Below are positions 35,391 through 47,906 of a stretch of 64,000 bases of DNA, one piece after another (position 1 is the stretch's first letter; each line of letters starts with the position of its first letter). Source of the stretch: Diphasiastrum complanatum. Taxonomy: Eukaryota; Streptophyta; Lycopodiopsida; Lycopodiales; Lycopodiaceae. The position numbers and the translations under genes were made by a program. The notes beneath the pieces were generated by a model. That model searched no databases. It was not told the DNA's origin and saw only the letters and a program-made list of their open reading frames with translations. The DNA is taken from assembly GCA_029204225.1 (NCBI GenBank), contig CM055102.1:13270199-13334198 (forward strand), in the 5' to 3' direction.

Positions 35391-37088
35391 TTAATGCCTG
35401 GTGCCCATTTGAAGGGCCCAGGTTAAATGAGAGAAGGGATCACCTTGTCTGATACCATCAGCAGACGAGATAACTGAAACATCACCTAAGCGAGAAGCAT
35501 GACTGAAATATAGATGCGCATCCATGGAATAAAAAGAGCGAACAAACGGGATGAGCTGAGCGAGAGGACCGTGAGCCGCACAAAGCTCTTCGAAAATGGC
35601 CCCTCGGGAAACAGAATTGAAAGCATTTTTAACATCCACCTAAAGGACAACCCAATCTGGATGAAGATCCAAGGTAGCACGCAAAGCATGTATGACTGTC
35701 TCGCAACCGCCAGGAGTAGCACAACCAAACTGATGAGGAATTAGGTGGTCATGAAAACTGTCACGAAGCTGAAAACCAAGAGCCCTAGAAACCAATCTGT
35801 ATAAAACCTCTCCAACAGCAATGGGACGCACTCCACCGCCAGGCTTATCCAAGGCTATCAAACGAGCAGCACCAAGAATATGAGCAATAGAAAGAGGAAT
35901 ACGGCCACATGCTATGGAAAAGCAAACTTGAAAGAGCAAACCAAACCCGCTAGCAGAGTCATCAGGAGAAAAACAGTCACGAAGATGCTCGAAAACCATA
36001 CCAGAAGGACCCCCAGTTGACAAATGAGGGCTGCGCATAAAAGCATTAAGAAAATGAGGTTCTGAGAGCTGCAAATCGGAATCAGGTTCAAAGTCCTCAA
36101 CAAAAGAAGGAAGAGAGTCGTTTGTCGGTGGGTGAAGAAGCTCCAAAGCCTGAAGGGTGGCAGCAGAAGGAGTAGCTGGACTTGTAGGAGCTAGAGCACG
36201 AGCTGCACGAGAATACTCACCTACTTGCCCAAATAAAACACAGCGACGCAAACGACGATGAACAGGGGGTATAGAAACACCATTCGAGGTCAAATCCCGC
36301 TGAGCAGCAAGCGCATGACAGCGAAGGAAATGCTCTTCTTGCAGATTTTCCCAATCTCATGACATAAAGCGACGAATCCTGTTGCGAGTTTCCCTATGAC
36401 CAGCATCACCACCCCGGGGAGGTAGAGGCAAACACCAGAGAGGAAAAAGCAGAAAGGCATGCCAAGCTGCAATATCAGAAGGGTTGGAAGCCAGACGAGA
36501 CAAAGGTAAGGACAAAGCTTTCTGGACGTCTAAGCGCAAGGCAAAGGGAATGTGTGCATAAAGACGAGGACGAGGAAAACCCAAGTGAAAAGCGATCAAA
36601 ATATCAAGGGAGCGAATCCAGGTCCAAGCCGAGTCAGGTGGCGAAGTAGGAGCAAGATGAGGTGCAAGGTCGACATTGGTTAATGCGAGTTGTTGACGAA
36701 AAGTAGAGCAAGCGTTATGATGGCGAGAAAGACCGGCACCTTGCACATAAAGGCGACCACAACCTGCACATGGAACACGGGGGCGAGAAGAGGAAGAAGG
36801 AGAAAGCTAAGAAACAGAAAGAGAGGAAGAAAGCTGATGGCGAAGATGGGGCGGACAGTATGGCACCACCTGGCCAGAGGAGACAAGCAAGGAATCCGCA
36901 ACATCACGGTGGGCTTCACGACGCGCACAAGAAGGGGAAGCACTAGAAGGATGCTCTGAAGGGGAAGCATGTCTCTTTTCTCCACGTCGAACAAGAGGAT
37001 TGAAATCCGGGAGTTGCAAAGGATGAAAAGATTCTTGAGGAACCATATTGACAGGTAAAGTTCCAGCCGCAGCCTCCGAAGATTCCAA
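35391..37088 (-). pseudogene. Non-LTR retrotransposon with zinc finger and RT (R2-like?), three in-frame stops
   Basis: One continuous minus-strand frame from 37,088 to 35,391, broken only by TAG at 36,807, TGA at 36,357 and TAG at 35,640. It shows a C2H2-type finger (VPCAGCGRLYVQGAGLSRHH), a helical linker, then RT blocks LDKPGGGVRPIAVGEVLYRL, FGCATPGGCETVIHALRATL, VDVKNAFNSVSR (catalytic D) and DGIRQGDP. It ends before the second catalytic motif (F/YxDD), so the palm, thumb and any endonuclease are missing. The N-terminal finger with this RT type recalls the R2/NeSL group, but the clade is an inference. The 5' end may also be incomplete. Confidence 0.82.
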
Positions 37089-38898
37089 AAATTAGTGTGA
37101 AGCCTCCTTGTTGGCCAACAAGACCATGCTACGAATCTTGCAGGCTTTGCTTTTCAGTAGAATGAGTTTTCAAAGACTAACGCCAGTGACTGGCTGCCCT
37201 ACAATCTGTCTTGACCCGTTTATAACTCTAACTGTATGCTTGCTTATCCAAACCTGAAGAAATCTAGCTGCGATAGGTCACCCTACTCAAGTCCAGCATC
37301 TACAATCCTATGCCACTCCTCAGGCTCCATATAGCTCGACTCAGTATCAGCTGCAGCTGCAGTATCCCTACACGGATAATATGTACACAATCTTACTTTC
37401 CAACTAGTGATAGCATCATACTTCCTCGCTTGGCTGATAGAGTAATCACTGTAATCCAATTTATTTCTCTGTCCAGTCCTTTCCCTACTTATAAGAGAAG
37501 CTTCCGCTATTGATTCCAGGCAAACTAATAACGCAGATCTTGAAGCAACAAAAAAGTGGGCAATGATGTCGATAATGATTCTGAAGCTGATGCCGGAACA
37601 AATTTGACCCACAAAATTTTGCAGACTGGATATCAATGGTCTGGTAGCAAAACTTGCAATTGATGGCACAGATTGATAGCAGTGGTACCAAAACGTCCAT
37701 AATTTCTTAGGTCGCTGGGATCGTAGCAAAACCTACAGTTGATAAGAAATTGGTCGCTGACCAAACTGATCGCTGAAAGCAACTATGTGATGCAGATTCT
37801 CGACCTAATCAGAGGCTTGAGAAACCACTCTTAAGATTCTGAACACAACCTACCTATCACTCCTGATTAATTGAAGTATTAAAGCCAGAGACTAGACTAA
37901 TCTATGAAACCTAACACAGCTCCAAAGCCTTGATCTGAGTTTGATCAATTTTTTTTTGGCCAAGTTCCAGCGAGAATTTTCTCGCTACCGCAACTCAGGT
38001 TTTTAAATCTTTCTTGGAACAACTTTCAAGGACAGCTGCCCTCTCGCTTTGGAAATCTAACTCATATTGTCTTGTATTTCATCCATCCTCCATCGCTTCT
38101 CACACGCATGCAGTCAACACAATTGTTCTTTGCATCTGCCATCATCTAATTCATTTGCAGCTGGGTGGGTATTCTTTTCTTCTTACACACGAGCAAAGGT
38201 AGGGGTGGAGAAGAAACTGCAGGTCAGGTATCTGGCCGCAGGCAGGGCATCGTGAGATATGGGATCCGCAGGCAGATCGCAGATTGGAGGAGGGAGCGGG
38301 GCTAGGCAGGGCCAGGCAGCGAGGAGGGATAGTAGCTTGGCATAGGACCCGCCCATCTCACTTTGACTTAGTTGGGTGATAATTTATAAACCCAACCAAC
38401 CAAAAGATACATTTTTCAATTCTCTCTCTCTCTCTCTCTCGTTCTTTTGTTTTGTTTTCTGGTTTTTTTGCTTTGCTTTTCTCAGCCGCCACTTCGATCT
38501 ATTCTTTGATCTTGCCCTCCTTTTTCTATCCTTTTTGTCTTTCTTTCTGGGCTTCTTCTCATCATCCCAGTTGCCCCCAGCATTTATACTTTTGGCTTCC
38601 TCCTCCTTTTGCTTAGTCAATTTCCTGTAATGTCCTTCTGACTTCCCTTTCCTTTTTTTCTTTCTTGCTCTGTCCAGGAAGGAGGAGGGAAGGAAACAGC
38701 AGGCAATGCGGAATTCTCATTCTTTGCGATCGTTTTTCATTCATGCATTTGGCTGATCCCAGCTTGCAAGGCAGATGCGGCTACACTCCCTGGTAAACGT
38801 CTCGGGATCTTGGTTTGCTTTTGCGCAGCTTCAATTTCACAATTTCTTGGCTTAAAGAGGGCAAGGGGTAAGCATTTGAATGAGTGGCGGTAGCAGGC
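37089..38898. other. Spacer and presumed promoter/5' leader of the TLDc gene
   Basis: A 149-codon minus-strand frame (37,283-37,729) has no motif I recognise. From 38,420 to 38,680 the plus strand is strongly pyrimidine-rich, with a (CT)n run at 38,422-38,440. Such tracts are common in plant 5' leaders and promoters. No TATA box could be assigned with confidence. Confidence 0.5.
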
Positions 38899-41800
38899 AT
38901 GGGATGGGTGCAGATAATGGGGAGCAAGGTGGGGCATCTTCTACCTCACTCCTCTGATGCAGCAACGTCTCGCCGTGACAGCGATCATTACCGGCCCCCG
39001 GATCGCACTGACCATGAGGTATAGCTAAGCCGAGTATTTGATTGAATTTAATTTTCTGCGTGATCTTTGCCTTTTTGCTCTAAATTGGTGGATCTTTACA
39101 TTGGGCTTGGCAATGGGTTCTTCAAATACATACATTTTATCAGTATAGTGCTATTGTTTTTCTGGATCGAGCTTCTCAAGAGTCTCTGTATATCCAGAGA
39201 CAGAAATCGCTCTTCTGTTTAATTCATGTTGGTGATCACATTGTAAGTGGTTAAAGTTTGGCCATATAGTTATTGGAATTTCCAGCTTATTAGCCCAATA
39301 TCAACCCATTACCGATTTTAGTGCAATTTCCAGACACTAGTTTGCATAGCCGAAAGAGTAGTGGGAAATCTCATTCGATTCGGGTGGTATGTTTTGGTTC
39401 TGTAATCAAACTAGGAGATGATGAAACATCAGTGGCTATGAAATCCGAATAAATTGGATTGTGTTCGAAATGTATCCAATATTCAAGAATTTTAAACTTC
39501 TTTTGATCCTTTGCATCAGAGCCAGTGTTCCTTTCACCTGCCAATCAGATTTTTGCTCTACATGTTTTGAAAACACAAGGACTAATAGCCTTTCATATTT
39601 TCCTTTTGTTATCCTGTAAACTCGAAGTGTAAATATCTTTATTTTGTGTAAACACAATTCTAGTACCCTCTTCTTCTGGACTAACATTTACTTGTGTTTA
39701 TGATCACACTCTCGGCATACCGCCATTCATTCTCAGCCGTGGTCCTGTATACGGTTGTGTGCTCCATCAAGGGAGTTTGTAGAGTAATTTCATTTCAGAT
39801 CTGCTTTCTGCTTTCTTTACTTATATCTTTAAGCAATGAGTAAGCCAAGTTGATTCAATGAAAATCTCATCTGCTCAATTTGTTGGTAGAGTAGGTATTT
39901 ATCCATTAGTCATTTTCATTTGTCAATGAATAGGAAAGTATTCCTAAATCAGGAAACTTTCTGCTTTTTTTTTAACAGGAACGTGAAAACCAACAGAATC
40001 ATCATCGCAGGGCAATTTCAGAGAATGCTCGAAGAGAAGAATTTCGAGGACCCGACACTTCATCTCTGTCATCCTTTGTATTATCATTCTTTTCTTGCTC
40101 AGAAGCTGGAGTGCGCTGTGGTGACGACCAACCGATCAATCAAAAGCTTGATAAAGGGAAATCTGAAACTTTAGCTCGTTCTAACTCAAAACGCAAGTTT
40201 CATAGTGGTCGACATCAAGTGGCGGCATCTGCTTCTAGTCAAAATCTGCTGAAAGAGCCATTGGAAAATGAAGTTGAGAAGAAAAGAATAATTTCTGTGT
40301 ATGAAGATGAAAATCGGGAAGAATCAGATTGGCATGCGGTATCCCAGAATGATGTTGAAGATATAGTGCGTACTGATTCTGAGGCTCATGGGCAGAAGCC
40401 AGAAAGTATACGTGTTCTCAAACTTCCTTTGATGTCAGAAACATCCTCACTTCTTTCAGAAGTTTTGCAACAGTCTATTTTGCCAGCACTTCCAACTTTA
40501 GTGCGTGATCGTCAGTGGACCATGCTTTACAGGTACACGTCCAGTTCTATATCTATGGCTGATTTGTTTTTCTTTTACTATCGTTTCACAATATCCTCTT
40601 CTGATAGGTGATAATTGATATGCTCCCTAGCAGCTCATGAGAAGATGATGCCGCTACTTATTAGTTTTTGTCATAGCATACAATTCTTTGTTTTTCTGGC
40701 TCAGTATGGTTTGTTGATTATGCTGGCTGATATGTCTATGGCATGCAAACAAACAGTACCCGGAAACATGGCATATCACTCCTTACACTTTATCGCAGGA
40801 GTAGCATTCTCCCTGGACCTTGTTTATTGGTAAGCTTAACACGAGGATGGACTTCTACTTTTTCTCGTCTAGATTCGGTCTACTTCATTGATGTAGTAAC
40901 TCACCTATTTTCTCTTTTATGGAAGCTTGTCACAGTTTGAATAAAACCTGTTTTTGCAATAATAACCTAACATGTTTTCTCTTGCCTAAACCGAAGTCTA
41001 AAAGGCTCTTGGCACAAAAGATTATGACTACTTCTGTCCAATTTACATGTTCATTCAACGACTTTTGTGATTATTTTAGCCTTCCAACCCTTAAGTTAGC
41101 ACTTGGATTGGTCAAAACCCTTCATAAAACACTTCAAAGAGGTTAACAACATTTCAAACATTTCAAATGTTTCAAACTGCTACACCAATGTGGCCGCCAA
41201 CATAAGTGGTCGCATCTGGTTGTGCATCTTAGACACATCATTATTAGCTACAATAAAATGGAATGTAGTAGTGGATACGGGAGGTTGTGTACTTTGTTGC
41301 CTGAGAACCCAGGCTTTGCACTCGAAGCATAATTTCCTTCATCTAATCTCAGTCATCGTGCCCATTCCTTTGATATCTTCTAGACATTCTAATATTCACC
41401 TCCCAATAAAAAGTATGTGAACATAAGACAATCTAGAAGATATCAGAGGAATGGACATAATGGACCATGCAGAAGCTTAGGTGCAAAGAAAGGCACTATT
41501 GGATCAAAATACATCTACTCCATGTAGAAATGACATGAAGTGTGGTAGGGTGAAGAGATACCATATTGTTACCAGGGATCATGCAATCTAGCAATTTATG
41601 AAGGAAGGATGTCTCAAGCTGTAAGATTCCAAAAGAGTTGGTGAACCACTTATTGTACTCTTGGACTGTGTTCTATTTTTAGCAACAAATATATCCTGTT
41701 TCTTTGTGAGCCACTCGGGATCAATTGTGGGCATCCTCAAATTTTGCTTGAGGCTTTCCCAATTGGAAAGTCTATGACTCTATGTGTGTCTCTGTTCAGG

Positions 41801-44800
41801 AGAAAACCACTCGTGTGGGCTCTCCACGTTCTATTGTTCATATGAATGGCTGTGAACTAAATTTTTTTTTGTAATGGTCAGTTCATATGAAAAGAGCCTT
41901 AAAAGTTTAGCAGACCAATTTTAGAGCTTGTTGCCAACTTGATGAACTCAAGTAAGAGTCAACCGCCTTGTCTTCGAAGTTGGGGACAAGGGACAAAGGA
42001 TGATTCATGCCACCCATCAGGCTGATTAGGACTGCTAACAAGAGAAGCAGCTGGGGTTGGAGGACTGGATATAGTAACTTTGGACTGAGATGCAAAAAAA
42101 TCTTCATCATATTTTGCAGCTTTAATTCCATGACTATTAATCAACTAGTCTTACCCATCTTGATAATTAGTCATTTTGCTGCAAAACATGTTCATGCAAA
42201 AGATGTTGTGATAAAGAAGCTCCGAGATGCCATTGATTTTGACATGACCATAAAAAATATGAAACAATATTTTAAACAAGCTAGCACTATTCAGAAAGAT
42301 CGCACAATTGAGCATGAGGTAGTTTCTTGTCAAGAGTTTTACTTCTGAATAGACTTTCTTATAGTTTTTGGCTGGATATTGGTACTGATGAGACATAAGC
42401 AATACTGTTTGGCTCAGATTTACTGTTTTTAGTCTTCTATATTATTGTTTTGATATAGATCCTTTGACATTTTTGGTTGCATGTATATTTTCTCGAAGCT
42501 TTACCTTATGACATCACTGGCTTCTCATTTTCAATTTGTGAAATTGCATCTCACAAATAGTTTCAGCAGTCAAGAGTAAGTGTTGTTTTTCAATGCCTCA
42601 ATCAATCACATGAGGCTAACTTTGTTTTGCATTTTCTGATCCGCAGGTAACTGGGGATGCTAAAGGTGCTGTTTTGGGGGGTCTGCTTTCTGCTCCATTA
42701 AAGCCAACACCAAAGAAAAAGTATCAGGTTATTAAGTTTGACACCTGTGTGCTTTGAGCAGGAAATCAGCACTCATTTAAGCTTTTTCTTGGACTTGGAT
42801 TACTATCTGATTTGCCCTTTCTTGAGTTTAGATTGGTTCTTATTAAATTCAGGGGACAAGTGAGACATTTGTGTTTACTAACGTTTCTGGGGAACCGGTG
42901 CTGTATCGTCCTACAGGTATATGTCTGCCATAGCCTATTGCTAATTAGTATGTGGTTTGAGATGCCAATGATACTTCTGCTTGTGTGCATGTGTGAACTG
43001 CTTTCAACTATGTATGAGACGATGTATAACCTAGAACTCAAAATTCCAACACTTGGAAACTAGCTAGTTTACACTTGAAGAAGTAGATATCAAGTATATA
43101 ACACAACTTAGTTCATCAAGCCTTAAACACCAAATATAATGCAATTTTTGGTAGTAGAAGATGACCAGACCCTATGAAACTTTGACAGTCAAGATCTTTT
43201 GGCAATCTTTTAAATTCCAAGCTCAGTTTTCAGCTTTGAAAACACCGGCTGTGGCTTTTTGAAAAAGATGTAATTGAATTCAGTTTTGTAGAGAAACATG
43301 TTTCCAGGATTCACACACTATAAAATTAACAATATCAACTTATTTGCATGCCATTTGCCATTGGTACGTCTCTATTTATGTCCATCAAAGAAGAAGAATG
43401 TGATTTAGGACTAAAGTTCACATAGCTCCTACGATCTTATTTCATTGCTCATATACTGGGTGCATGAAATTTTTGTTAGGATTTGAAATGAGATGCTCAG
43501 CTTTTTGTAATGAGCTATTTGAAAAATATCTGACATATTGATGTGGAGGGCTTGGCTTGCCTTCATTTGTATGCTCATCCTACTAGAAAGATATCCTGCT
43601 GCAATTGAATGCTGTTATGATATATTGAGCTATCTGTATGCATTTTCTTTCATCTGGTAAATTAGTACCAGCCACCCAGATTGTGAGGGATTGGACAGAC
43701 TACAGCTGGGAATCATTTGAATCTGCTTGCATTTTGTATGAACATGGGTTTGAAGTTCCCCATGATGGCTCCTTCTGATTGGAAATTAAATACGAGATTT
43801 TAAATTTTAAAGGTTGTGTTTGAATGAAAGCTCTATGATGTTATCTGTTTTGTTTTTGAGATGTTCATCCTTATGTTTTGGAAAGAAAGTTGGTGTAAAT
43901 TGTAATTACGCTTCTTATGCAATAGCGTTCCTTGCTCAATTCCAGTCTGCTTGTTTGATTTTGATATATTAGCTAGAGTATTTCCTATTCCACAGGGGCG
44001 AATAGGTATTTTGTTTTGTGTACAAATGATGCTTTAGCACTTGGTGGTGGTGGCCATTTTGCATTGCATCTTGATGGCGACCTGTAAGTGACTGATCATT
44101 AATTCTTACACAATTGGTTTGAAATGGTGCAACCATGGATGGTATTTGTCATGGTTTTTCGTATGTCTACATTTTTGGAAGCAAAAGTTTCCTGTGCAAG
44201 TAAATTGAAAAGTCTTGAACGTTGGATTTTACTAAGGAGATCAGACCTCTCACCCATCCATGCTCCACGATTCATCTGTCTCAAGGTCTAAATATCTATT
44301 TGTTTATGCGAAGATATGAAATGCTGGTTCATCCAAAGAAACAAAATGAGTTACTAGTGCCTTCCCATTGGTGTTTGAAAATTGCTAATCGATGCTGGTG
44401 TTTAAGTTCTTCAGGCTTATGGGTTCAAGTGGCTCATGTGCAACCTTTGGTAACACACCTTTAGCACATTCCGAAGAATTTATTGTAAAAGACGTGGAGG
44501 TCAGTTGCAAAAATTTTACGTCTCCAATTTGTTTTTCTCCAAAGACTGGCTTTTGTAAGCCAGATGAAATGCTTTCATTGCAATCAAGTATAGGAAATTG
44601 TGGTAAACCTGTCAATGTGCAAAAAAATTTATGCCAGAACTAGTCCATTTACATTGGTTTCGATGGTGTTTCTATGATAGAAACATGCTAATTTTGAAAT
44701 CGTTTTTAGGAGCTTGCTTGTGAAAACTCAATTTTTATGATTATGTTTGCGTTGTTTTTCTCAAGTTTTATGGCAATGTGGTTCTTCATTTCTGTATACA

Positions 44801-44913
44801 ACTCTCTTATCTGGTGCCTGCAGCTTTGGGGCTTCACTCATTCATCAAAATATGTCCCTCGACAAGCGTCATTCGAAGAATCAAAAGAAGTTCCAGGGAT
44901 ATCAGGATGGTGA
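38899..44913 (+). CDS. TLDc-domain protein, 8 exons, 384 residues
   Basis: Exons: 38,899-39,018; 39,979-40,532; 40,757-40,829; 42,647-42,727; 42,853-42,916; 43,996-44,083; 44,415-44,499; 44,824-44,913. All introns begin GT and end AG, and the phases fit. The ATG follows an in-frame TGA at 38,881. Residues 1-200 are polar and low-similarity. About 205-384 form a TLDc domain: DRQWTMLY, STRKHGISLLTLYRRS, LPGPCLL, GAVLGGLLSAPLKPTPKKKY, TFVFTNVSGEPVLYRPTG, ANRYFVLCTNDALALGGGGH, FGNTPLAHSEEF, and VELWGFTHSSKY near the end. The layout matches plant nucleolar TLD proteins such as Arabidopsis At2g05590. TLDc proteins are linked to oxidative-stress resistance and V-ATPase regulation in other eukaryotes; the role in plants is unclear. 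Splicing is predicted, not observed. The first exon is the least certain. Confidence 0.9.
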
Positions 44914-44979
44914 ATTGCGGCAATTTATTTCCTTTCCAAAGGCTTGAGTGCAGCTTAGCATAGTTCTTATATATTGATG

Positions 44980-44985
44980 AATAAA
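44980..44985 (+). terminator. Possible polyadenylation signal of the TLDc gene
   Basis: AATAAA, 67 bases after the stop codon. The position is plausible, but plant signals are loose. Confidence 0.45.
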
Positions 44986-46439
44986 ACTTCATAGTGGTTG
45001 GCCAATCTTTCCATCTGCTAAATCTGCACAAGTCAAATGATAACTCTAATACAAGAGCTCTTTTGTATGTGATGTAAATACATTCTGAAAGGATGCGGAA
45101 GAATCGTCTGAATTGAGGCAAATCGTTTAAGAGGAGGCTATAATATGGGTGATAAACATTTGTTACCATTCTTTCAGGAGATGTTAAAGAGTTGTTGACC
45201 ATAATTATTGGTTCCAACCATCTTGAGTCTTTTTCTGGTACGTTTTGAGTTGACATGCTGTAAAGCACTGGTTGCTTGTAGTCATACTAAACTTTCCTAT
45301 ATGAGTCCTTGTGCTCAAAAGATTTGCCCCTAGTGAATCTTTGAATTAAAGTTTAAAGCAAGCTATAGAGTACATAAAGAATTCATGCAATTGGGCCATT
45401 AGCTTTACTTGTAACAATTGGACCAATAACTAGCCACAACATGCCATATTCAAAAAAGTGCAAAACAAAAGATTGTGACTATTACCCTCCACCCAACCAT
45501 AAATGCATGCAAGCTAGTTTAAGATGTAACAAGATTGGGATTATAAGAGCTCTAGGAAAAACTCATTAGTAGGTTTGAGGTGACAACTTATTGATGATTG
45601 ATGATATTAGGCTTTAGCTTTTAGCTTTTATGCAAGATCTCAAAGAAGTTAGGGGTTGCATCATACGTGACATAAATTGATAATAAAGTCAAGTCTTATC
45701 TCATGAACCTTAATTTCAAAAAAATTGCAAGTACTTGATGAATGATAACAAGACACCTAGTATTTGAACCTTAGAATCAAAGTAATGGCTATCGTTGGCG
45801 AGAACCCTAGCCTTTTGGTGACCAAACTATCTTGCATACAAACAGAGTCCTTGGCTTGGAACTCTATCTCCATCATAGCACATATGTTAGAGAGAAATAT
45901 CTTATTTATTGGCAAGTATTCATACTGAGCCCAATAAGGATCCTAAAGCATGGAGTGTGTCCTTCCCTACCATCTCTTCAAACAATATTGTATTGTTATC
46001 ATCATTGTCAATCACGAGGAGAGTGGAGATTGTAACGTGAATGTAGCCTCATGATGTAAGACCATAATTCATTGTGAATCATCAACGTGATCATTGCTTT
46101 GCAATAGGTGATAAAAACCTATGTGCAATAATTTGTATTTTTCAGAATTGTATCAGAGCTTTCGTTCGTGAGAAGAGGGATTGTGAGTAAGATCTGCTCT
46201 TGATCTTGAAAAAAAGAGGTAGATCTTCTTATCATTTGAATGTTGATTAATTGCATGCTTGAAGTGGAAGTTGTCGTAGACCTTTGATAGCCCACAACAT
46301 TCATAGCACGTAACGACATTCAAAGCATCCTAGAATAGGGTGCACTCTAGCCCACAATTTCGTATTAATTGAGCAATGGTTTTTTAGATTTGAGATAGCA
46401 CATTTCCAAACCAAATGACTTGGTTAAATATGAAGTTGT
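44986..46439. other. No gene recognised; one possible PBS
   Basis: AT-rich sequence. At 46,146-46,156 the plus strand reads TGTATCAGAGC, close to the initiator-Met primer site, preceded by a sequence ending TTTTTCA. It may mark an LTR/leader junction of a degraded copia element, but no second LTR was found. Confidence 0.4.
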
Positions 46440-47077
46440 GGATAAAACTTCTGCTGGCGAGACAAAAATTCAAAGGCAACAAAACTTCACCTGCTACATA
46501 GAAGTAGACGAAGTGTCCTGACTTCTTCGATTATCTTCTTGCAGCAACATAGTGATAATCTGGTAAGAGTTAAATCTGAGTGTCTCAATATGATCATTAC
46601 TCAGTTTTCATATGTAGAGGGCAGGCTTGAAAGCAATGTCATAATTGCGTCTTGATCGTCTATGACTAATCCGACAGCGGCCATCTGTTGCAAGAGATTT
46701 TTGAACTGGTTAATGTGACTCTGAAGAGAATCACTATTCGACATCTTGAGTGTGAAGAATTTCTTTGTAGATGTAACTTGGTAGTTATGTCTCTCACATC
46801 ATATAGTAAGCTTGGAATGTCCCAAACTTCTTTCGAAGTTTTGGCTTCAACTGTGTGGCCAATGTGAGTATATGATATATTGAGGATAATAAGCGCAAAA
46901 GCTTTCCCATACTTCGATTTCCACTTTAAGTCGTCTGTGTCGTCATCAGACTTCACTTCGATACCTATAGCAACATCCCACAATTCGTTGGTGATTAGCA
47001 AGCTTAAATTTTCACAAATGATAATTGGATCCATTCAGCTTGTCTGCGATAAGACCCGCTTTACTTTGAGAATCCAT
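46440..47077 (-). pseudogene. Copia gag remnant (family G)
   Basis: The minus strand begins MDSQSKAGLIADKLNGSNYH at 47,077 and then shifts frame. ITNELWDVAIGIEVKSDDD, KAFALIILNISYTHIGHTVE and TSKEVWDIPSLLYDVRDITT follow, the typical UBN2-type copia gag. Below 46,700 the reading continues in other frames. It has no knuckle or pol. Confidence 0.8.
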
Positions 47078-47282
47078 TTGGAACTTTAGTCTATTGATTG
47101 TATCGATGACGTTAAGAGAGAGATACCGTGCTACGTTACAATTGGAAATCAATTCTCTGATACTGAAACTGATGCTATGAGGTGAAGAATATAATACCAG
47201 TTTGATATCACGATAGATATCAAGTATTGGAGCTCTGGTATAACAGATCTCTCTAATATCATAAAGGTAAATTAAAGAATTC

Positions 47283-47294
47283 GCTCTGATACCA
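47283..47294 (-). promoter_or_regulatory. Primer binding site of the family G element
   Basis: The minus strand reads TGGTATCAGAGC, directly below an LTR ending CTTTCCAACA. Confidence 0.85.
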
Positions 47295-47530
47295 TGTTGG
47301 AAAGAGGTGATGAGATGAGAGAGAAAATAATTCAACAAAGTCGAAGTAGGTGAGCGCATTTGAAGAAATTTTCTTTTCTGTGCATGACTACGCCTATAAA
47401 TATTGAACACAAGTAGTGATAGAAATCACATTCAATCTTTAGCAACTAACTTTGAAATCGTTAGCAACTAAGTGATTACGTAGCCAAACATAAAGCATTA
47501 AATTATCAAACAAATATTAAGAAATTATCA
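47295..47530 (-). repeat. 5' LTR of the family G element
   Basis: On the minus strand it ends CTTTCCAACA next to the primer site. The start TGATAATTTC at 47,530 is a best guess. Part of it (TTTGGCTACGTAATCA and ATAGGCGTAGTCATGC) recurs in the plus orientation at 53,895-53,990. Confidence 0.6.
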
Positions 47531-47675
47531 GTTACAAAAGAATTACATAGATGCATGCATACTGATATGACATCGAACGCAATAAAAGATAGATTGATTA
47601 AGTGAAAGAAACAAATTAGAATGGAAATGAGCACAAAGGAATTGCAGATCAAAGCCGCATGCTCTAAGCTATCTC

Positions 47676-47892
47676 TGAGTAAGATGTGTGCTAGGGAGAG
47701 CCGAGTGCGATGGTTGGTGGTATGGGATGCCAGTTATCGTAGGAGGCTTGATCAGGCATGTTTGTGTCGATTGTTCCAAAGCATGGAGGTGGGTCGGTTG
47801 TGACCCTACGGTTGGGCGGTTACGGTGCATTGTCACTGGTATGGGGTGTGCGGAACCTTCAAGGCAGTCGATGATCCTAGGGAGTTGTAACA
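47676..47892 (+). repeat. 5' LTR of the gypsy element, truncated on the left
   Basis: It aligns with 52,536-52,751, for example GACCCTACGGTTGGGCGGTT, and ends GAGTTGTAACA. The first half of the LTR is missing. Confidence 0.85.
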
Positions 47893-47894
47893 GT

Positions 47895-47906
47895 TGGTAT
47901 CAGAGC
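47895..47906 (+). promoter_or_regulatory. Primer binding site of the gypsy element
   Basis: TGGTATCAGAGC, two bases after the LTR end. Confidence 0.88.

Noticed and set aside
37283-37729. 149-codon minus-strand frame
   Set aside because: No motif, no supporting neighbour and no codon pattern I could trust. Left as non-coding.
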